From contig NZ_CP155079.2 in the NCBI RefSeq assembly GCF_039634365.2, forward strand, positions 186,001-250,000: 64,000 nucleotides of DNA, written 5' to 3'. The notes beneath the pieces were generated by a model, which searched no databases, was not told the origin of the DNA, and worked only from the letters and a program-made list of their open reading frames with translations. This document shows, in pieces, positions 1 through 9,508 of this stretch; within the stretch, counting starts at the first letter, position 1, and every line of letters starts with the position of its first letter. Origin of the DNA: Mucilaginibacter sp. PAMB04168. Lineage in GTDB: Bacteria; Bacteroidota; Bacteroidia; Sphingobacteriales; Sphingobacteriaceae. A program made the translations under genes and the position numbers.

Positions 1-431
1 CATCCGTTTATCTGTTTTTTTTAACCTCCGATCGTGAGGTTGCTCAATTAAATGAACGCGTTAAGCAGTCCGAAAAACTGATCTCAATCCGAAATAATAT
101 CAACAACAACTTTGATATTATTATTATGCGGATGGCGCAGTTGTCTCAGTACACTAAAGTAAATTCTGTTGAACTTAACAACGAAAATCTGTTGTTAAAC
201 GACATTCAGGAAAGCAACCTGAAAATACAAGCAGCGTTGCAGCAAAATAGCCTGCCTTTAAAAAGCTTTGAGCTTTATAAAAAAATGAGCGACAACATTA
301 GCACAGTTGCTACCATCAAAGATTCGTTGTTTACCACGCGCTTTCAAATTGAAAGTGCCCGTTTACAACTGCAGTCTTGTAACCGAACCAACAATTCGGC
401 TGTTAACAAGCTAAAAAACTTTAGAAGATAA
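1..431 (+). CDS. TssO-like T6SS membrane-complex protein, 5' end outside window
   Basis: The open frame enters from the left edge (first full codon at base 3) and continues through base 431, giving about 142 residues. The first visible residues (VYLFLTS) look like the end of a membrane segment. They are followed by a long heptad-rich, Asn/Gln/Leu-rich helix, probably a coiled coil. Only 3 bases separate it from the next gene, which has a similar layout, so the two look translationally linked. The position ahead of tssR/tssH and the single-pass plus coil layout fit the TssO-type proteins of the Bacteroidota T6SS(iii) membrane complex. The family assignment comes from context and general resemblance, not a diagnostic motif. 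The Met at base 126 is internal and is not the start. Confidence 0.55.
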   Translation, partial: SVYLFFLTSDREVAQLNERVKQSEKLISIRNNINNNFDIIIMRMAQLSQYTKVNSVELNNENLLLNDIQESNLKIQAALQQNSLPLKSFELYKKMSDNISTVATIKDSLFTTRFQIESARLQLQSCNRTNNSAVNKLKNFRR

Positions 432-434
432 ACT

Positions 435-917
435 ATGAAATTCAGCATTAAAGAACGCCGTGAAAAATTCTTGTTTTTTTTAGGGATCTTTCTGTTTACC
501 GCTGCTGTTTTATGTACAGCCTTATTCTATAATCGTGGCAATGCAAGTGATATTTCAAAAAGCGATTTTTCTAAACGATTACAGGAAGAGGACTATTTTG
601 AAGCAGCCGTAACACAAGCATTACCAGCTATCGATACCACTTATGGGCGTATTGTAAAGTTTAATCCGAATGTACAGGCCGTGTTTCTAGAAAACGACAT
701 TAAGAATGCTATTACTGCTATCAGGTCGTATTACAACAGCCGCCCTTACGATAACCGTTACAAATGCTTTATATACGCTTCAAAAATTCAGGAAAACTTA
801 TTCTATGACAAGCGTGAACTAAAAGGGAACTACAACGACATAGCTCATATTAATAAACTTTTAGACGAATGTAAATTATCGACCAGGCAGCTACAACAAA
901 GCCTGGGCGCGCGTTAA
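435..917 (+). CDS. tssO: TssO family T6SS(iii) inner-membrane protein
   Basis: A 160-residue protein with a short basic cytoplasmic N-terminus (residues 1-11), one transmembrane helix (about 12-32) and a mainly helical periplasmic domain with several Tyr/Asn-rich stretches. It starts 3 bases after the previous gene and sits 22 bases before the PKD gene, inside a run of T6SS genes. Single-pass proteins of this size next to tssR and tssH are typical of TssO in the Bacteroidota T6SS, where TssN/O/P/Q/R replace the TssJ/L/M envelope complex. The sequence shows the topology directly; assigning it to TssO rather than a related subunit is moderately sure. Confidence 0.65.
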   Translation: MKFSIKERREKFLFFLGIFLFTAAVLCTALFYNRGNASDISKSDFSKRLQEEDYFEAAVTQALPAIDTTYGRIVKFNPNVQAVFLENDIKNAITAIRSYYNSRPYDNRYKCFIYASKIQENLFYDKRELKGNYNDIAHINKLLDECKLSTRQLQQSLGAR

Positions 918-939
918 CCTAACTTAATACTTTTCACTT

Positions 940-1905
940 ATGCAAGACGATTACCGCAATGGCCGCTCGGTTGAAACCAACAGGCAAAACTATCTTTTCC
1001 TCTACATTATCGTTTCTGTACTTTTGTTAGCCGGTCTTATTTTCTTATTCAAAAACGCATTGTTTGATGATAAGACGGTTAATGCAAAAATCCTGAAGAA
1101 CGAGATATATCTGAATGAGGACCTAGTTTATTCGGACAATACCCAGGGCGCCAACAAATGGCTTTGGGAGTTTGGCAATGGCGAAAAAGCAACTACACAA
1201 AGCGGTACGTACCGCTTTAAAAAGCCGGGCGCTTATATTATCCGCTTAACCGTTGATGGTAAATTACAACAGCAATTTCCTCTTGATGTAAAAGATACGG
1301 TGGCTGCGCTGGCTAAAGATACCTTGCTTACTATAAACGGCCCAACACAAGGTATAGTTAACGAAGAGGTTAGGCTGGAGGCCCAGGGAGACGCCAGGAT
1401 ATTTGAATGGTCATTTGGTGAAACCGGCCGTATTGATGTAAAAGGACCTACTGCGCTGTATACCTACCACAGCCCGGGCATATATACGGTAAGGCTAAGT
1501 ACCGATAAAAATAAGAGGCCTGTTTATCATCGTATACGCGTTACCAACCCGGACTCGGCCATTGTTAATGCTATAATAGCACCTGGCGAAGGCGAGCGTA
1601 AAGCGATAGACGACATCAGGGCACATCTGCAGGCTATTGCTAACGGTGCCGATTTTAACCATCATTATTACTACCTAGTTAATAAATATTTTTGTGGTGA
1701 TGAGCGGGTTGCCGTAAACCTTGATGCAGGGGGCGACAGCAAGCAAACTGATTTGTATACCTATTGCATGCGATTAACGTTTGGAGGCGGCATTAGTATT
1801 GATGAAGCCCAGGTAACGGCCAAACCCAAGTCTAACTGTTCAAGCCTGTTAACTGTAAAACAGCATTCTGCAACATCAGCTCAAGGTATCAAACGCACTA
1901 AATAG
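940..1905 (+). CDS. tssP: TssP-like single-pass protein with PKD domains
   Basis: A 321-residue protein with one N-terminal transmembrane helix (about residues 20-41) and a periplasmic part carrying two PKD-like immunoglobulin-fold repeats. The first (about 68-110) contains WLWEFGNG and a PGAYIIRLTV strand. The second (about 150-192) contains FEWSFG and a PGIYTVRLST strand. The W-x-F-G and PGxYxVRL signatures are diagnostic of PKD domains. The C-terminus has three Cys residues. Placed between tssO and tssR, it is most likely the TssP subunit of the T6SS(iii) envelope complex. The PKD call is secure; the TssP name is inferred from position. Confidence 0.62.
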   Translation: MQDDYRNGRSVETNRQNYLFLYIIVSVLLLAGLIFLFKNALFDDKTVNAKILKNEIYLNEDLVYSDNTQGANKWLWEFGNGEKATTQSGTYRFKKPGAYIIRLTVDGKLQQQFPLDVKDTVAALAKDTLLTINGPTQGIVNEEVRLEAQGDARIFEWSFGETGRIDVKGPTALYTYHSPGIYTVRLSTDKNKRPVYHRIRVTNPDSAIVNAIIAPGEGERKAIDDIRAHLQAIANGADFNHHYYYLVNKYFCGDERVAVNLDAGGDSKQTDLYTYCMRLTFGGGISIDEAQVTAKPKSNCSSLLTVKQHSATSAQGIKRTK

Positions 1906-1929
1906 TACTTTCCTACAATCTATCCTGCC

Positions 1930-4299
1930 ATGAAAAAAATTATTATTGCACTCACTATATTATCGGCTTTAACGGCCAAGGCGCAATCGCCTGTTTCTAT
2001 CAGCAAAAAAGTAAAAACAATGCCCGCGGCTTTCGAAAAGCCAAATGATAAAACCAACGTATACGATGATGGTAAAACCACTTCGTTACCTTGGATAGTT
2101 TTTTCAGACCGCGATGAAAACTATACTTATACAGCGCCCGGCGGTTCGCTGGTTATGAAAAAGCTGAAGTTTATGGAGCCGTTCTACATAAGCCAGGAGA
2201 AAAACGGTTATGTAAAGGTAATTAAATATCAGCCTGGTATGGTTCAGGGGCGTAAACTGGTTAATAAAAAGGCGGCCCAAAGCTACGGTTGGATCAACAA
2301 AAACAAAGTTTTGCTGTGGCAGTCTGCTTACGTGAATCCAGCAAGCGGGCATGTGCAAAAAGCCTTAACCCTGGTGTCGGGTAAAGGTGCATTAGCTAAC
2401 CCTGATGTATATTACGATAAAAGCGATTCACTTTACGTATACACCTCTCCCGATTTATCCCAGAAAAAAAACAAAGTTGCGCTTAATCAACTACTTTACA
2501 TTTATAAAAAATCGCCCGATGGCAGAACTGTATTGGTAGGATCAGACGACCAATTGATTGCCGATAGTGCAGCCCGTAGCGTTTATGGATGGATACCTGC
2601 TGATGCTGTGCATGGCTGGGGCGATCGTTTATACATTGGCACAACCAGGCCGGGTTACCAGGCCGATGACTCAGCAGCAGTGCTTATTAATTCGGCTTTA
2701 CAATCAGGCAGTCCGCTGAGTGGTCAGTTTGTATTTGATCCGCTAATTGATGCCGACCAGCCCTTGTTACGCAGCCTGCCGGTAATCACGCCTCCTTCGG
2801 CTACTAATGCGGGTACAATGCAGGTGGGTTTAGCTACTGATGTTTATGATAAATCTAATAACAGCATATTAAATATTAAAGGCGGCCATATTACGTACAA
2901 AAACTACCTGGCTTTGCGCCGGGGAATGCGTCAGATTAACGTGGTGTTTGTAGTGGACGGCGGAAGCGCCATGCGCAATTATTTTGGCGGTTTAACCAGT
3001 ACTATTCAATCTTTTGAAAAAACCTTTAATGCGTATAACCAGGGGTATCCTGTTAGTTATGGCGCTGTTGTTTACCGTAGCTCAAGCAATTGTACAACAG
3101 GGGGTATAGAGCAGCAACCTTTTAGCACCGATTACCGCCAGGTGGTACGCTTTATGGAAAAGCAGTCCATTATAACTTCTGCTTGCGATGCCTCCACCAA
3201 CAGCCAGCCGGTATTTGATGGCATCAGTGCTTCGCTCCAAATGTTCGCCAATCGCCCCAATCAAAGTAATTTAATTGTATTAATCGGCAGTACAGGTAAT
3301 ACGGATTATAGTAATGATGCTGTAAGTAGCCTTGCGGCTCGAATGGCTAACGTGGATGCAAGATTGCTGGCCATACAAGTTTATAGTGATTACAAGTCTA
3401 TTTACAATGATTTTGTTATACAATCGCGTAAACTGGTATCAGAATCGGCTAATTTAGCGGCGGAGCGTAAAAAGAGCCGCATGGTGGTTGGCGAAGGCTT
3501 AAGTAATACCCAGCAATTCAACACCTCTGTATCCGATTCGGTATCTTTCTACCTGGACTATCCCCGAAACAGCCTGGTGCAGGGTGCTGTGATTTTCCCA
3601 CCTAAAGGTGTGGTTAAATCTAACCTGGCAATGGAAACTTCGCTTAAAAAGCTATTGGCCGAAACTCAATACGATATTAAGACGCAAACGCACTCGCTGG
3701 ATAGTGCTTTTAGGCTTACCGGTCGTGAGCACCGCTATGTAACGCCTTTGGTGTTATCGCAATTAAGCCCGCCGGTATCGGCAACCCTGGGCGACAATAT
3801 GCCACACAACGGTTTTAAATATTATTTTGCCGCCAATGTACCTGCTAATGTAGTTGCACAAAACCCGCAACAACTGCAATATCTTCTTATTTTAAACGAT
3901 GCCGAGTACAAGCAAATGCAGGATGTATTATCCATGATGATTGGAGAAAACTTGCAGCAAGACGCCAGTAACTTTCGCAGAAAATTATTTAAAAATTACC
4001 TGAACATTTTGCGTAAAAACATGAAGCTGGACCTGAGCCGGGGCGATATTAAACGCATGAGTTTGGCCGATTATATTCAAAAAGCCATTGGCTTACCGCC
4101 TTTAGCAAACCCGGCCCTCGGCAAGTATAAGGTGGTTGATTTAAAACGTGATGGTAGCATGCCGCAACAAAAATTTGAGGCCTATATTAATTATTTAATT
4201 ACAAGCCGTAACGCCGTTAAGCAACAAGCTATGCTAACACAACATTTTGATTCAAACGGCAAAACTTATTACTACATAACTCAAGCCAACTGGCGATAA
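1930..4299 (+). CDS. tssR: TssR, T6SS(iii) periplasmic subunit with vWA-like domain
   Basis: A 789-residue exported protein. A Sec signal peptide (residues 1-19, ending AKAQ) is followed by an N-terminal region with two SH3-like stretches rich in Tyr/Val. A von Willebrand A-like domain begins near residue 337 with INVVFVVDGGSAM. The C-terminal part is helical. Size, signal peptide, vWA-like core and position directly before tssH match TssR of the Bacteroidota T6SS, a periplasmic component of the TssNOPQR complex. The expected MIDAS motif DxSxS reads D-G-G-S-A, so metal binding may be altered. It starts 24 bases after the PKD gene and ends 9 bases before tssH, consistent with one operon. Confidence 0.85.
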   Translation: MKKIIIALTILSALTAKAQSPVSISKKVKTMPAAFEKPNDKTNVYDDGKTTSLPWIVFSDRDENYTYTAPGGSLVMKKLKFMEPFYISQEKNGYVKVIKYQPGMVQGRKLVNKKAAQSYGWINKNKVLLWQSAYVNPASGHVQKALTLVSGKGALANPDVYYDKSDSLYVYTSPDLSQKKNKVALNQLLYIYKKSPDGRTVLVGSDDQLIADSAARSVYGWIPADAVHGWGDRLYIGTTRPGYQADDSAAVLINSALQSGSPLSGQFVFDPLIDADQPLLRSLPVITPPSATNAGTMQVGLATDVYDKSNNSILNIKGGHITYKNYLALRRGMRQINVVFVVDGGSAMRNYFGGLTSTIQSFEKTFNAYNQGYPVSYGAVVYRSSSNCTTGGIEQQPFSTDYRQVVRFMEKQSIITSACDASTNSQPVFDGISASLQMFANRPNQSNLIVLIGSTGNTDYSNDAVSSLAARMANVDARLLAIQVYSDYKSIYNDFVIQSRKLVSESANLAAERKKSRMVVGEGLSNTQQFNTSVSDSVSFYLDYPRNSLVQGAVIFPPKGVVKSNLAMETSLKKLLAETQYDIKTQTHSLDSAFRLTGREHRYVTPLVLSQLSPPVSATLGDNMPHNGFKYYFAANVPANVVAQNPQQLQYLLILNDAEYKQMQDVLSMMIGENLQQDASNFRRKLFKNYLNILRKNMKLDLSRGDIKRMSLADYIQKAIGLPPLANPALGKYKVVDLKRDGSMPQQKFEAYINYLITSRNAVKQQAMLTQHFDSNGKTYYYITQANWR

Positions 4300-4308
4300 T
4301 CTATAATT

Positions 4309-6798
4309 ATGAACATCATCAACTTGAGTGAATCGGTAAAAACCGCTGTTCGCGTTGCCCAATCTCTAGCCAAAGAATATCATCATAAAGAGTTTGGTCC
4401 GGCCCACCTGCTTAAAGGGTTATTGCATCAGGAAGTAGGGCTGCGTAACTTTTTAACGTCTATTGACAAAGACCCGGCTTATGTAGGCGATTGGGCCGAC
4501 ATCCGGATGGAAGATTATAATACAGCCATTAATGTGCCCGACGAAATGTTAGGTAACGATGCTGTTAAGCAGGTATTTGACGAGGCTGACAACATACGGT
4601 TAAAATTGGGGCTAGATAGCATTACGCCCGTATGCGTGTTAACCGCACTGGTTAAACCTAATGTAGGTTTTGATGCCGGTCAGCTTAAATCGCTTCCCAT
4701 CAAAGAAAAAGAACTGCTGGATTTGTATCTGCAGGACGATGGGGTAAAACAGGCTGTAACATCAGGTAATTACGCAAACGGAGATCCAAATGCGTCTGCA
4801 GGGAGCGGTACATCAAACGGCGCACTCTTAAAATACTGTATTGACCGTACAGACCTGGCCCGGCAAGGAAAAACAGATCCTATCATTGGGCGCGACCGTG
4901 AAACCCGTATGATTATGGAGATATTAAGCCGGCGTACCAAACCCAACGTAATTATAACCGGTGATGCAGGTGTGGGCAAAACAGCGCTTATTGACGGCCT
5001 GGCGTTGGATATTATTCATAATCGTGTACCACAGTCATTGTTCAATGTTAGTTTGTTTGAGCTGGACATGGGGTCGCTGATTGCTGGTGCATCTTACAAG
5101 GGCGAGATTGAAGACCGCCTTAAAAATATATTGCGAGAAATTAAACAATACGAAAAAGCAATATTGTTTATTGATGAAATCCATACGCTGCTTGACAACA
5201 AAGGCCCGGTTGGCGGCGGGGTAGGCAACTTGCTGAAGCCCGAGCTTGCCCGCGGAGAAATAACCGTAATCGGCGCAACTACTGTTGATGAATACCGGAA
5301 AATAATTGAGCCCGAACAAGCTTTTAGCCGCCGTTTTGAAGTATTACAGGTAAATGAGCCTGATATAGATACGGCCATTAAAATGCTCGAAAGATTGGTG
5401 CCGCACTATGAAGAGCACCATCAGCTCAAAATAAATATTGAAGCCGTGCATGATTGCGTACGCCTAGCCAAGCGGTACCTTAAAGACCGCCGTTTGCCCG
5501 ATGCTGCTTTTGATTTAATGGACCGGACGATGGCAGCCATCAGGCTGATGAATGATACTTCAGACAGTACATTGAAAGAATTAACTGAGGATTTCAACAC
5601 GTTAAAAAATAAAGAGGCGGGGCAAGCCGAAGTATCAGATTATAAATGGTTGTACACACTTCTTCAAAATAAAACAAGCGCTGTTTTGTTAGGCAAGTTG
5701 GAGGATGATGCCCAGGTAAGCAGTTTTGAAACGCCTGCTGAGTTTGAAGAGTACTTTGAGCGCAACTTACCTAAACTTCAGGCGCTGGCCCAGGAGAAAA
5801 CCAGCGAGGTTGACAAACAAGATATAGCAGCCATCATATCATATAAAACCGGCATCCCATTAGGCAAAATCCAGGCGCAAGAGCAGGAAAGGCTTTTGAA
5901 CATGGAAAGCTTTTTGAAAAAGAGGGTAGTAGGACAGGATCAGGCATTAAAAGCTGTAGCTGACGCTATTTTGGAATCGCGAAGTGGGCTGAACAAAAAA
6001 GGACAGCCTATAGGCTCTTTCTTTTTACTTGGCCCTACCGGAACAGGTAAAACAGAATTAGCCAAATCCATAGCCGACTTTTTATTTAATGATGAAAAGG
6101 CAATGATCCGGTTTGATATGTCGGAGTTTAAAGAAGAGCATTCTGCGGCATTATTATATGGTGCGCCGCCGGGCTACGTAGGTTATGAAGAAGGGGGCTT
6201 GCTGGTGAATAAAATAAGGCAGCAACCTTATACTGTGTTGCTGTTTGATGAGATTGAAAAAGCTCACCCATCGGTATTCGACATCTTTTTACAAATACTG
6301 GACGAAGGCCACATGCACGACCGGCTGGGCAAGGAAGGCGATTTTTCAAACGCGCTTATACTGTTCACCTCAAACATTGGCAGCGAATGGATTGCAGAAA
6401 AATTGAGTGAAGGTCACCTGCCTTCCTCCAACGAATTGATGGAAATTATGGCCCGGCATTTCAGACCCGAATTTTTAGCTCGCCTGTCTGAAATTGTGCC
6501 TTTTGCACCCATTTCCGAGCAAAATGTGGTTAGGATATTTGACATACAACTCAAAGGCCTTATCGAAGCTTTGGATAAAATGGGTATTGGCTTTTCAATC
6601 AGCGAAGAAGCCAAGAGTATGCTGGCTTTGGGTGGTTTTACACCCAAGTATGGCGCCAGGCAATTATCGGGTGTGATACGTAACCAGCTCCGGCGGCCAA
6701 TATCTAAATACATCATTGCAGGCCAGGTAAAAAAGGGACAGCATATTGATGTGGCTAAAAAAGGCGATACCGATGAGCTAGATTGGGTAATAACTTAA
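4309..6798 (+). CDS. tssH: TssH (ClpV) AAA+ ATPase that recycles the T6SS sheath
   Basis: An 829-residue class I Clp ATPase. The N-terminal Clp repeat domain (about 1-150) is followed by AAA-1 with Walker A GDAGVGKT near residue 218 and Walker B LFIDEIH near 286. AAA-2 has Walker A GPTGTGKT near 575 and Walker B LLFDEIE near 644. The sensor/Arg region SRRFEVL follows AAA-1, and a C-terminal Clp D2 domain is present. ClpV proteins use ATP to disassemble contracted TssB/TssC sheaths in the cytoplasm. Adjacency to tssR on one side and tssB/tssC on the other supports ClpV rather than the general chaperone ClpB. The middle (M) region is shorter than in ClpB, as expected for ClpV. Confidence 0.9.
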   Translation: MNIINLSESVKTAVRVAQSLAKEYHHKEFGPAHLLKGLLHQEVGLRNFLTSIDKDPAYVGDWADIRMEDYNTAINVPDEMLGNDAVKQVFDEADNIRLKLGLDSITPVCVLTALVKPNVGFDAGQLKSLPIKEKELLDLYLQDDGVKQAVTSGNYANGDPNASAGSGTSNGALLKYCIDRTDLARQGKTDPIIGRDRETRMIMEILSRRTKPNVIITGDAGVGKTALIDGLALDIIHNRVPQSLFNVSLFELDMGSLIAGASYKGEIEDRLKNILREIKQYEKAILFIDEIHTLLDNKGPVGGGVGNLLKPELARGEITVIGATTVDEYRKIIEPEQAFSRRFEVLQVNEPDIDTAIKMLERLVPHYEEHHQLKINIEAVHDCVRLAKRYLKDRRLPDAAFDLMDRTMAAIRLMNDTSDSTLKELTEDFNTLKNKEAGQAEVSDYKWLYTLLQNKTSAVLLGKLEDDAQVSSFETPAEFEEYFERNLPKLQALAQEKTSEVDKQDIAAIISYKTGIPLGKIQAQEQERLLNMESFLKKRVVGQDQALKAVADAILESRSGLNKKGQPIGSFFLLGPTGTGKTELAKSIADFLFNDEKAMIRFDMSEFKEEHSAALLYGAPPGYVGYEEGGLLVNKIRQQPYTVLLFDEIEKAHPSVFDIFLQILDEGHMHDRLGKEGDFSNALILFTSNIGSEWIAEKLSEGHLPSSNELMEIMARHFRPEFLARLSEIVPFAPISEQNVVRIFDIQLKGLIEALDKMGIGFSISEEAKSMLALGGFTPKYGARQLSGVIRNQLRRPISKYIIAGQVKKGQHIDVAKKGDTDELDWVIT

Positions 6799-6895
6799 CA
6801 ATAAGCCAGTAAACTCAACGATTTAAAAACATTAACTATTGAACAGAGTTTACTACTAAGACATTTAAAGGACAGTACATCTCATTTTTGCAAAT

Positions 6896-7333
6896 ATGTT
6901 TAATTACGAAATTGGTGGCAACGAGAGGAAAGTAGATACCTCCGAAGCTTTTGGCGAAATATCTCCGAATAAAACGCTGTTTATTCAAAAATTAACCGAT
7001 AACGAACCGCTGCGTCCTGAAAAGGTTGAGGGTTTAAAAACGGTGGAAGAGGTTTTTGAACATTTTAAACCGAGCATTGATGTAGAGCTTGATAGATTGG
7101 ACGGCTCTTCTACAACTGAAAATCTTAAGTTTAAAAACTTAGGCGATTTTGGTGTTAAACAGTTAGTACAGCAAAGCAGTTACCTACGCAAACTCAACAT
7201 TGAGCGCGAGATGTACATGAGCATCATTAAACAGCTAAAAACCAACAAAACACTAAAAACAGCGCTGGATAATGAAGAATCAAGAGCCGCTTTTGTAAGC
7301 GCACTTAAAAACTTTGTAAAAGAACTGGAATAA
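6896..7333 (+). CDS. tssB: TssB, small subunit of the T6SS contractile sheath
   Basis: A 145-residue soluble protein with no signal peptide. It begins with a short beta-rich segment, followed by a charged helical C-terminal half. Its length, its place directly upstream of the large sheath gene (34-base gap) and its position after tssH match TssB of the Bacteroidota T6SS, which diverges from proteobacterial VipA and is normally recognised by synteny. TssB and TssC polymerise into the contractile tube that drives the Hcp needle. A 97-base gap from tssH leaves room for a separate promoter, consistent with the need for far more sheath than ATPase. Confidence 0.82.
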   Translation: MFNYEIGGNERKVDTSEAFGEISPNKTLFIQKLTDNEPLRPEKVEGLKTVEEVFEHFKPSIDVELDRLDGSSTTENLKFKNLGDFGVKQLVQQSSYLRKLNIEREMYMSIIKQLKTNKTLKTALDNEESRAAFVSALKNFVKELE

Positions 7334-7367
7334 TTTTAGCTCACTCCTATACCTCAATACTAGCAAA

Positions 7368-8756
7368 ATGGCAACACCAAACGAGCAAGCACTCAACGAT
7401 ACCTCATCGGCTCAAGGATATAAACCGGCTGAAAAAAGCGCCGCCCCCGAACTAAGCTTAAATGAAAGTTTAAATAAATTGTCCAGGGTGGGCGGTTTTG
7501 ATTTGCTGGAAACTACAGTAGACGGCCTGCAAAACCTAAATCCCGAACGCAAAGCGCGTAAACAAATTTTCTTGAACGATGAAGAAAAAAAGCAGGAGCG
7601 TGAAGAACTGAAACAGAAGCTGGGCCAATGGATTGAAGCATTGGAAAGCGGTGGTTCTGTGAGCGACATGGTAGCAACCAGCAGCGAAAAACTGCAGCAG
7701 GTTGAAGAAAATCTGAATGCTAACATTAACAACGTATTGCAAAGTACCCGCGAACTAGAGCAGGCCTACCGCTCTGTGCATTTATTCTATAAAAATACCG
7801 AATCTGATAAGATCAAGAATTTGGTAATGATGAATGCCAGTTTAGACCAGTTGAAAGAATTGGACAATCCGCGTTTCATAGAATACGTAGGTGACGAACT
7901 GAAACAAAACTATGACCGGCTCGATTTACGCCAGAACTACTCTCTGATGGTTATACCGGGCTATTTAGGATCAAACAAGGTGGTAGAACGCTGGTCTAAA
8001 ATGGCATACGAAAATAAGGTAATGCTGGTGACCGACTTTGCCGACCTTGACCAACCCGATGATGTGGTTGATTTATTTAGCGCGGCCAACTTAACCGGTG
8101 GTGATGCTTTTAAAGCGAATACCATTATGACCTGTAATTGGTTAGTAGGCCGTGGTAAAGTAGCAGAAGTGGGCGAAGAAGATGATCTTTATGTACCCGG
8201 TTCAGCTGCGCTGGCTGGCAAAATGTATTATACATTAATGTCACAAGTTACAGCGGGCAAAAAACATGGTGCAGTTAACGAGGTAGATGGCGTTCGCTTC
8301 GATCTAAAGAAAAGTGAAATTTCGCACCTCGAAAAACTGGGTTTGGTACCTATGGTAAACGAGTATGGAAAAGTGATGGCGTTTTCAGCCAAAACCCTGT
8401 TTAACGGTGATAATATTGGTTTGCAGACTTACTCAGTAGTTAGGGTGTTCGATTACATTACCAAAGTATTGTTCGATTTCCTGAACCGCAGGGCGTTTGA
8501 AAATTGGAATTCAAAAACTGAGCAGGATTTACGCTCTCAAATCGTGAAGTTCTTGGATAATATACAAGGACCTGACCGCCTGATTGAGCGCTTTAAAATA
8601 GTGCGGTTTGAGCGCGATGAAGTGCAGAAAGACCGTATCCACTTAGATATACATATCACGCCTTACTTCCCGGCCAAAAGCTTTGTTGTGAAGCTGGATG
8701 GACAAAAAGGTGATGACGATAGCGCTGTTTGGAACACTGAATATAACCAGCAATAA
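7368..8756 (+). CDS. tssC: TssC, large subunit of the T6SS contractile sheath
   Basis: A 462-residue cytoplasmic protein. The N-terminal third is helical and highly charged (coiled-coil propensity around residues 60-130). The rest is an alpha/beta sheath core with conserved-looking stretches such as SLMVIPGYLGSNKVVERWSK. The family is the Bacteroidota-type TssC (VipB equivalent). It follows tssB directly and is closed by a hairpin terminator 16 bases downstream, so tssB-tssC probably form the end of a transcript. Confidence 0.88.
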   Translation: MATPNEQALNDTSSAQGYKPAEKSAAPELSLNESLNKLSRVGGFDLLETTVDGLQNLNPERKARKQIFLNDEEKKQEREELKQKLGQWIEALESGGSVSDMVATSSEKLQQVEENLNANINNVLQSTRELEQAYRSVHLFYKNTESDKIKNLVMMNASLDQLKELDNPRFIEYVGDELKQNYDRLDLRQNYSLMVIPGYLGSNKVVERWSKMAYENKVMLVTDFADLDQPDDVVDLFSAANLTGGDAFKANTIMTCNWLVGRGKVAEVGEEDDLYVPGSAALAGKMYYTLMSQVTAGKKHGAVNEVDGVRFDLKKSEISHLEKLGLVPMVNEYGKVMAFSAKTLFNGDNIGLQTYSVVRVFDYITKVLFDFLNRRAFENWNSKTEQDLRSQIVKFLDNIQGPDRLIERFKIVRFERDEVQKDRIHLDIHITPYFPAKSFVVKLDGQKGDDDSAVWNTEYNQQ

Positions 8757-8772
8757 TAGCTCAATAATATGG

Positions 8773-8803
8773 AAGGCCTGGTATAATTATACCGGGCCTT
8801 TTA
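8773..8803 (+). terminator. Rho-independent terminator after tssC
   Basis: An AAGGCC arm and a GGCCTT arm flank a perfect inner palindrome GGTATAATTATACC, giving one long hairpin with a single T/G mismatch, followed by TTTT. It lies 16 bases after the tssC stop and separates the sheath genes from the flavodoxin-like gene. Confidence 0.8.
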
Positions 8804-8873
8804 CGTTACATTAAGGCAATGTAAAATTGCTTGCTTTTGTTGGTTAAGCCTGCTTACCTTTATCCGCACAAAG

Positions 8874-9443
8874 ATGAAACAGGTTGTCCTTATAAACGCA
8901 GATATTGATAAAACGCCCATTACCCGGGCGCTTATCAACGCTTACCGTGCCGGCGCAGACCGCGCTAATGCTGCTTTAAAGGAAATCACAATTGCTGATC
9001 TGAAATTTAACCCGAACAAACCATTACTAAATAAACTAACCGAAGGGCAGCCAGATTTAGCCGAGGTAATAGCCACCATACGCTGGAGTCACCATATAGT
9101 TGTGTTTTGCCCGGTGTATAAGAGTTCCATCAACTTTAAAGTTAAAGGGTTTTTTGACCGTATTTTTTTACCCGACCAAGTCTTCATCATCCGTAACCCG
9201 GCTTTTAGTAATGACTTTAGCGGCCGTTCGGCCCGGATAGTTTCCATATTAGATGAGGCTGCCTGGCAAGATTGGCAAATAAATCAGCGTACCACTTACC
9301 TTCCTATAAAGCGTACCATACTCGAAAAATGCCGTATCAAGCCTGTGCAAACTAATACTATTGGCCATTTACACTCCCTGCAAAACCCATACGCGCAAAA
9401 GTGGTTAAACAAGCTGGAAAGCTTCGGTGAAAAATTAATTTAG
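8874..9443 (+). CDS. Flavodoxin-fold NAD(P)H-dependent oxidoreductase inside the T6SS locus
   Basis: A 189-residue cytoplasmic protein with the flavodoxin-like fold of the NAD(P)H:quinone oxidoreductase/KefF group. It shows an N-terminal beta strand with a nucleotide-binding start (VVLINADIDKTPITRAL), a central FCPVYKSSINFKVKGFFDRIF matching the usual P-x-Y-W...P-x-x-L-K-G-x-x-D-R-V-F signature, and a C-terminal helix. The usual Trp of the PxYW motif is replaced by Lys, so cofactor contacts may differ. It lies between tssC and hcp, isolated by a terminator upstream and about 120 bases downstream. It is not a known core T6SS subunit. It may be a passenger or have a redox role; I cannot tell which from the sequence. 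Confidence 0.7.
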   Translation: MKQVVLINADIDKTPITRALINAYRAGADRANAALKEITIADLKFNPNKPLLNKLTEGQPDLAEVIATIRWSHHIVVFCPVYKSSINFKVKGFFDRIFLPDQVFIIRNPAFSNDFSGRSARIVSILDEAAWQDWQINQRTTYLPIKRTILEKCRIKPVQTNTIGHLHSLQNPYAQKWLNKLESFGEKLI

Positions 9444-9508
9444 CTAACAATAAAGTAATTTTTATTTTCCTTAAACAATATATAAGATATATTGTAGTTA
9501 ATATTGAG

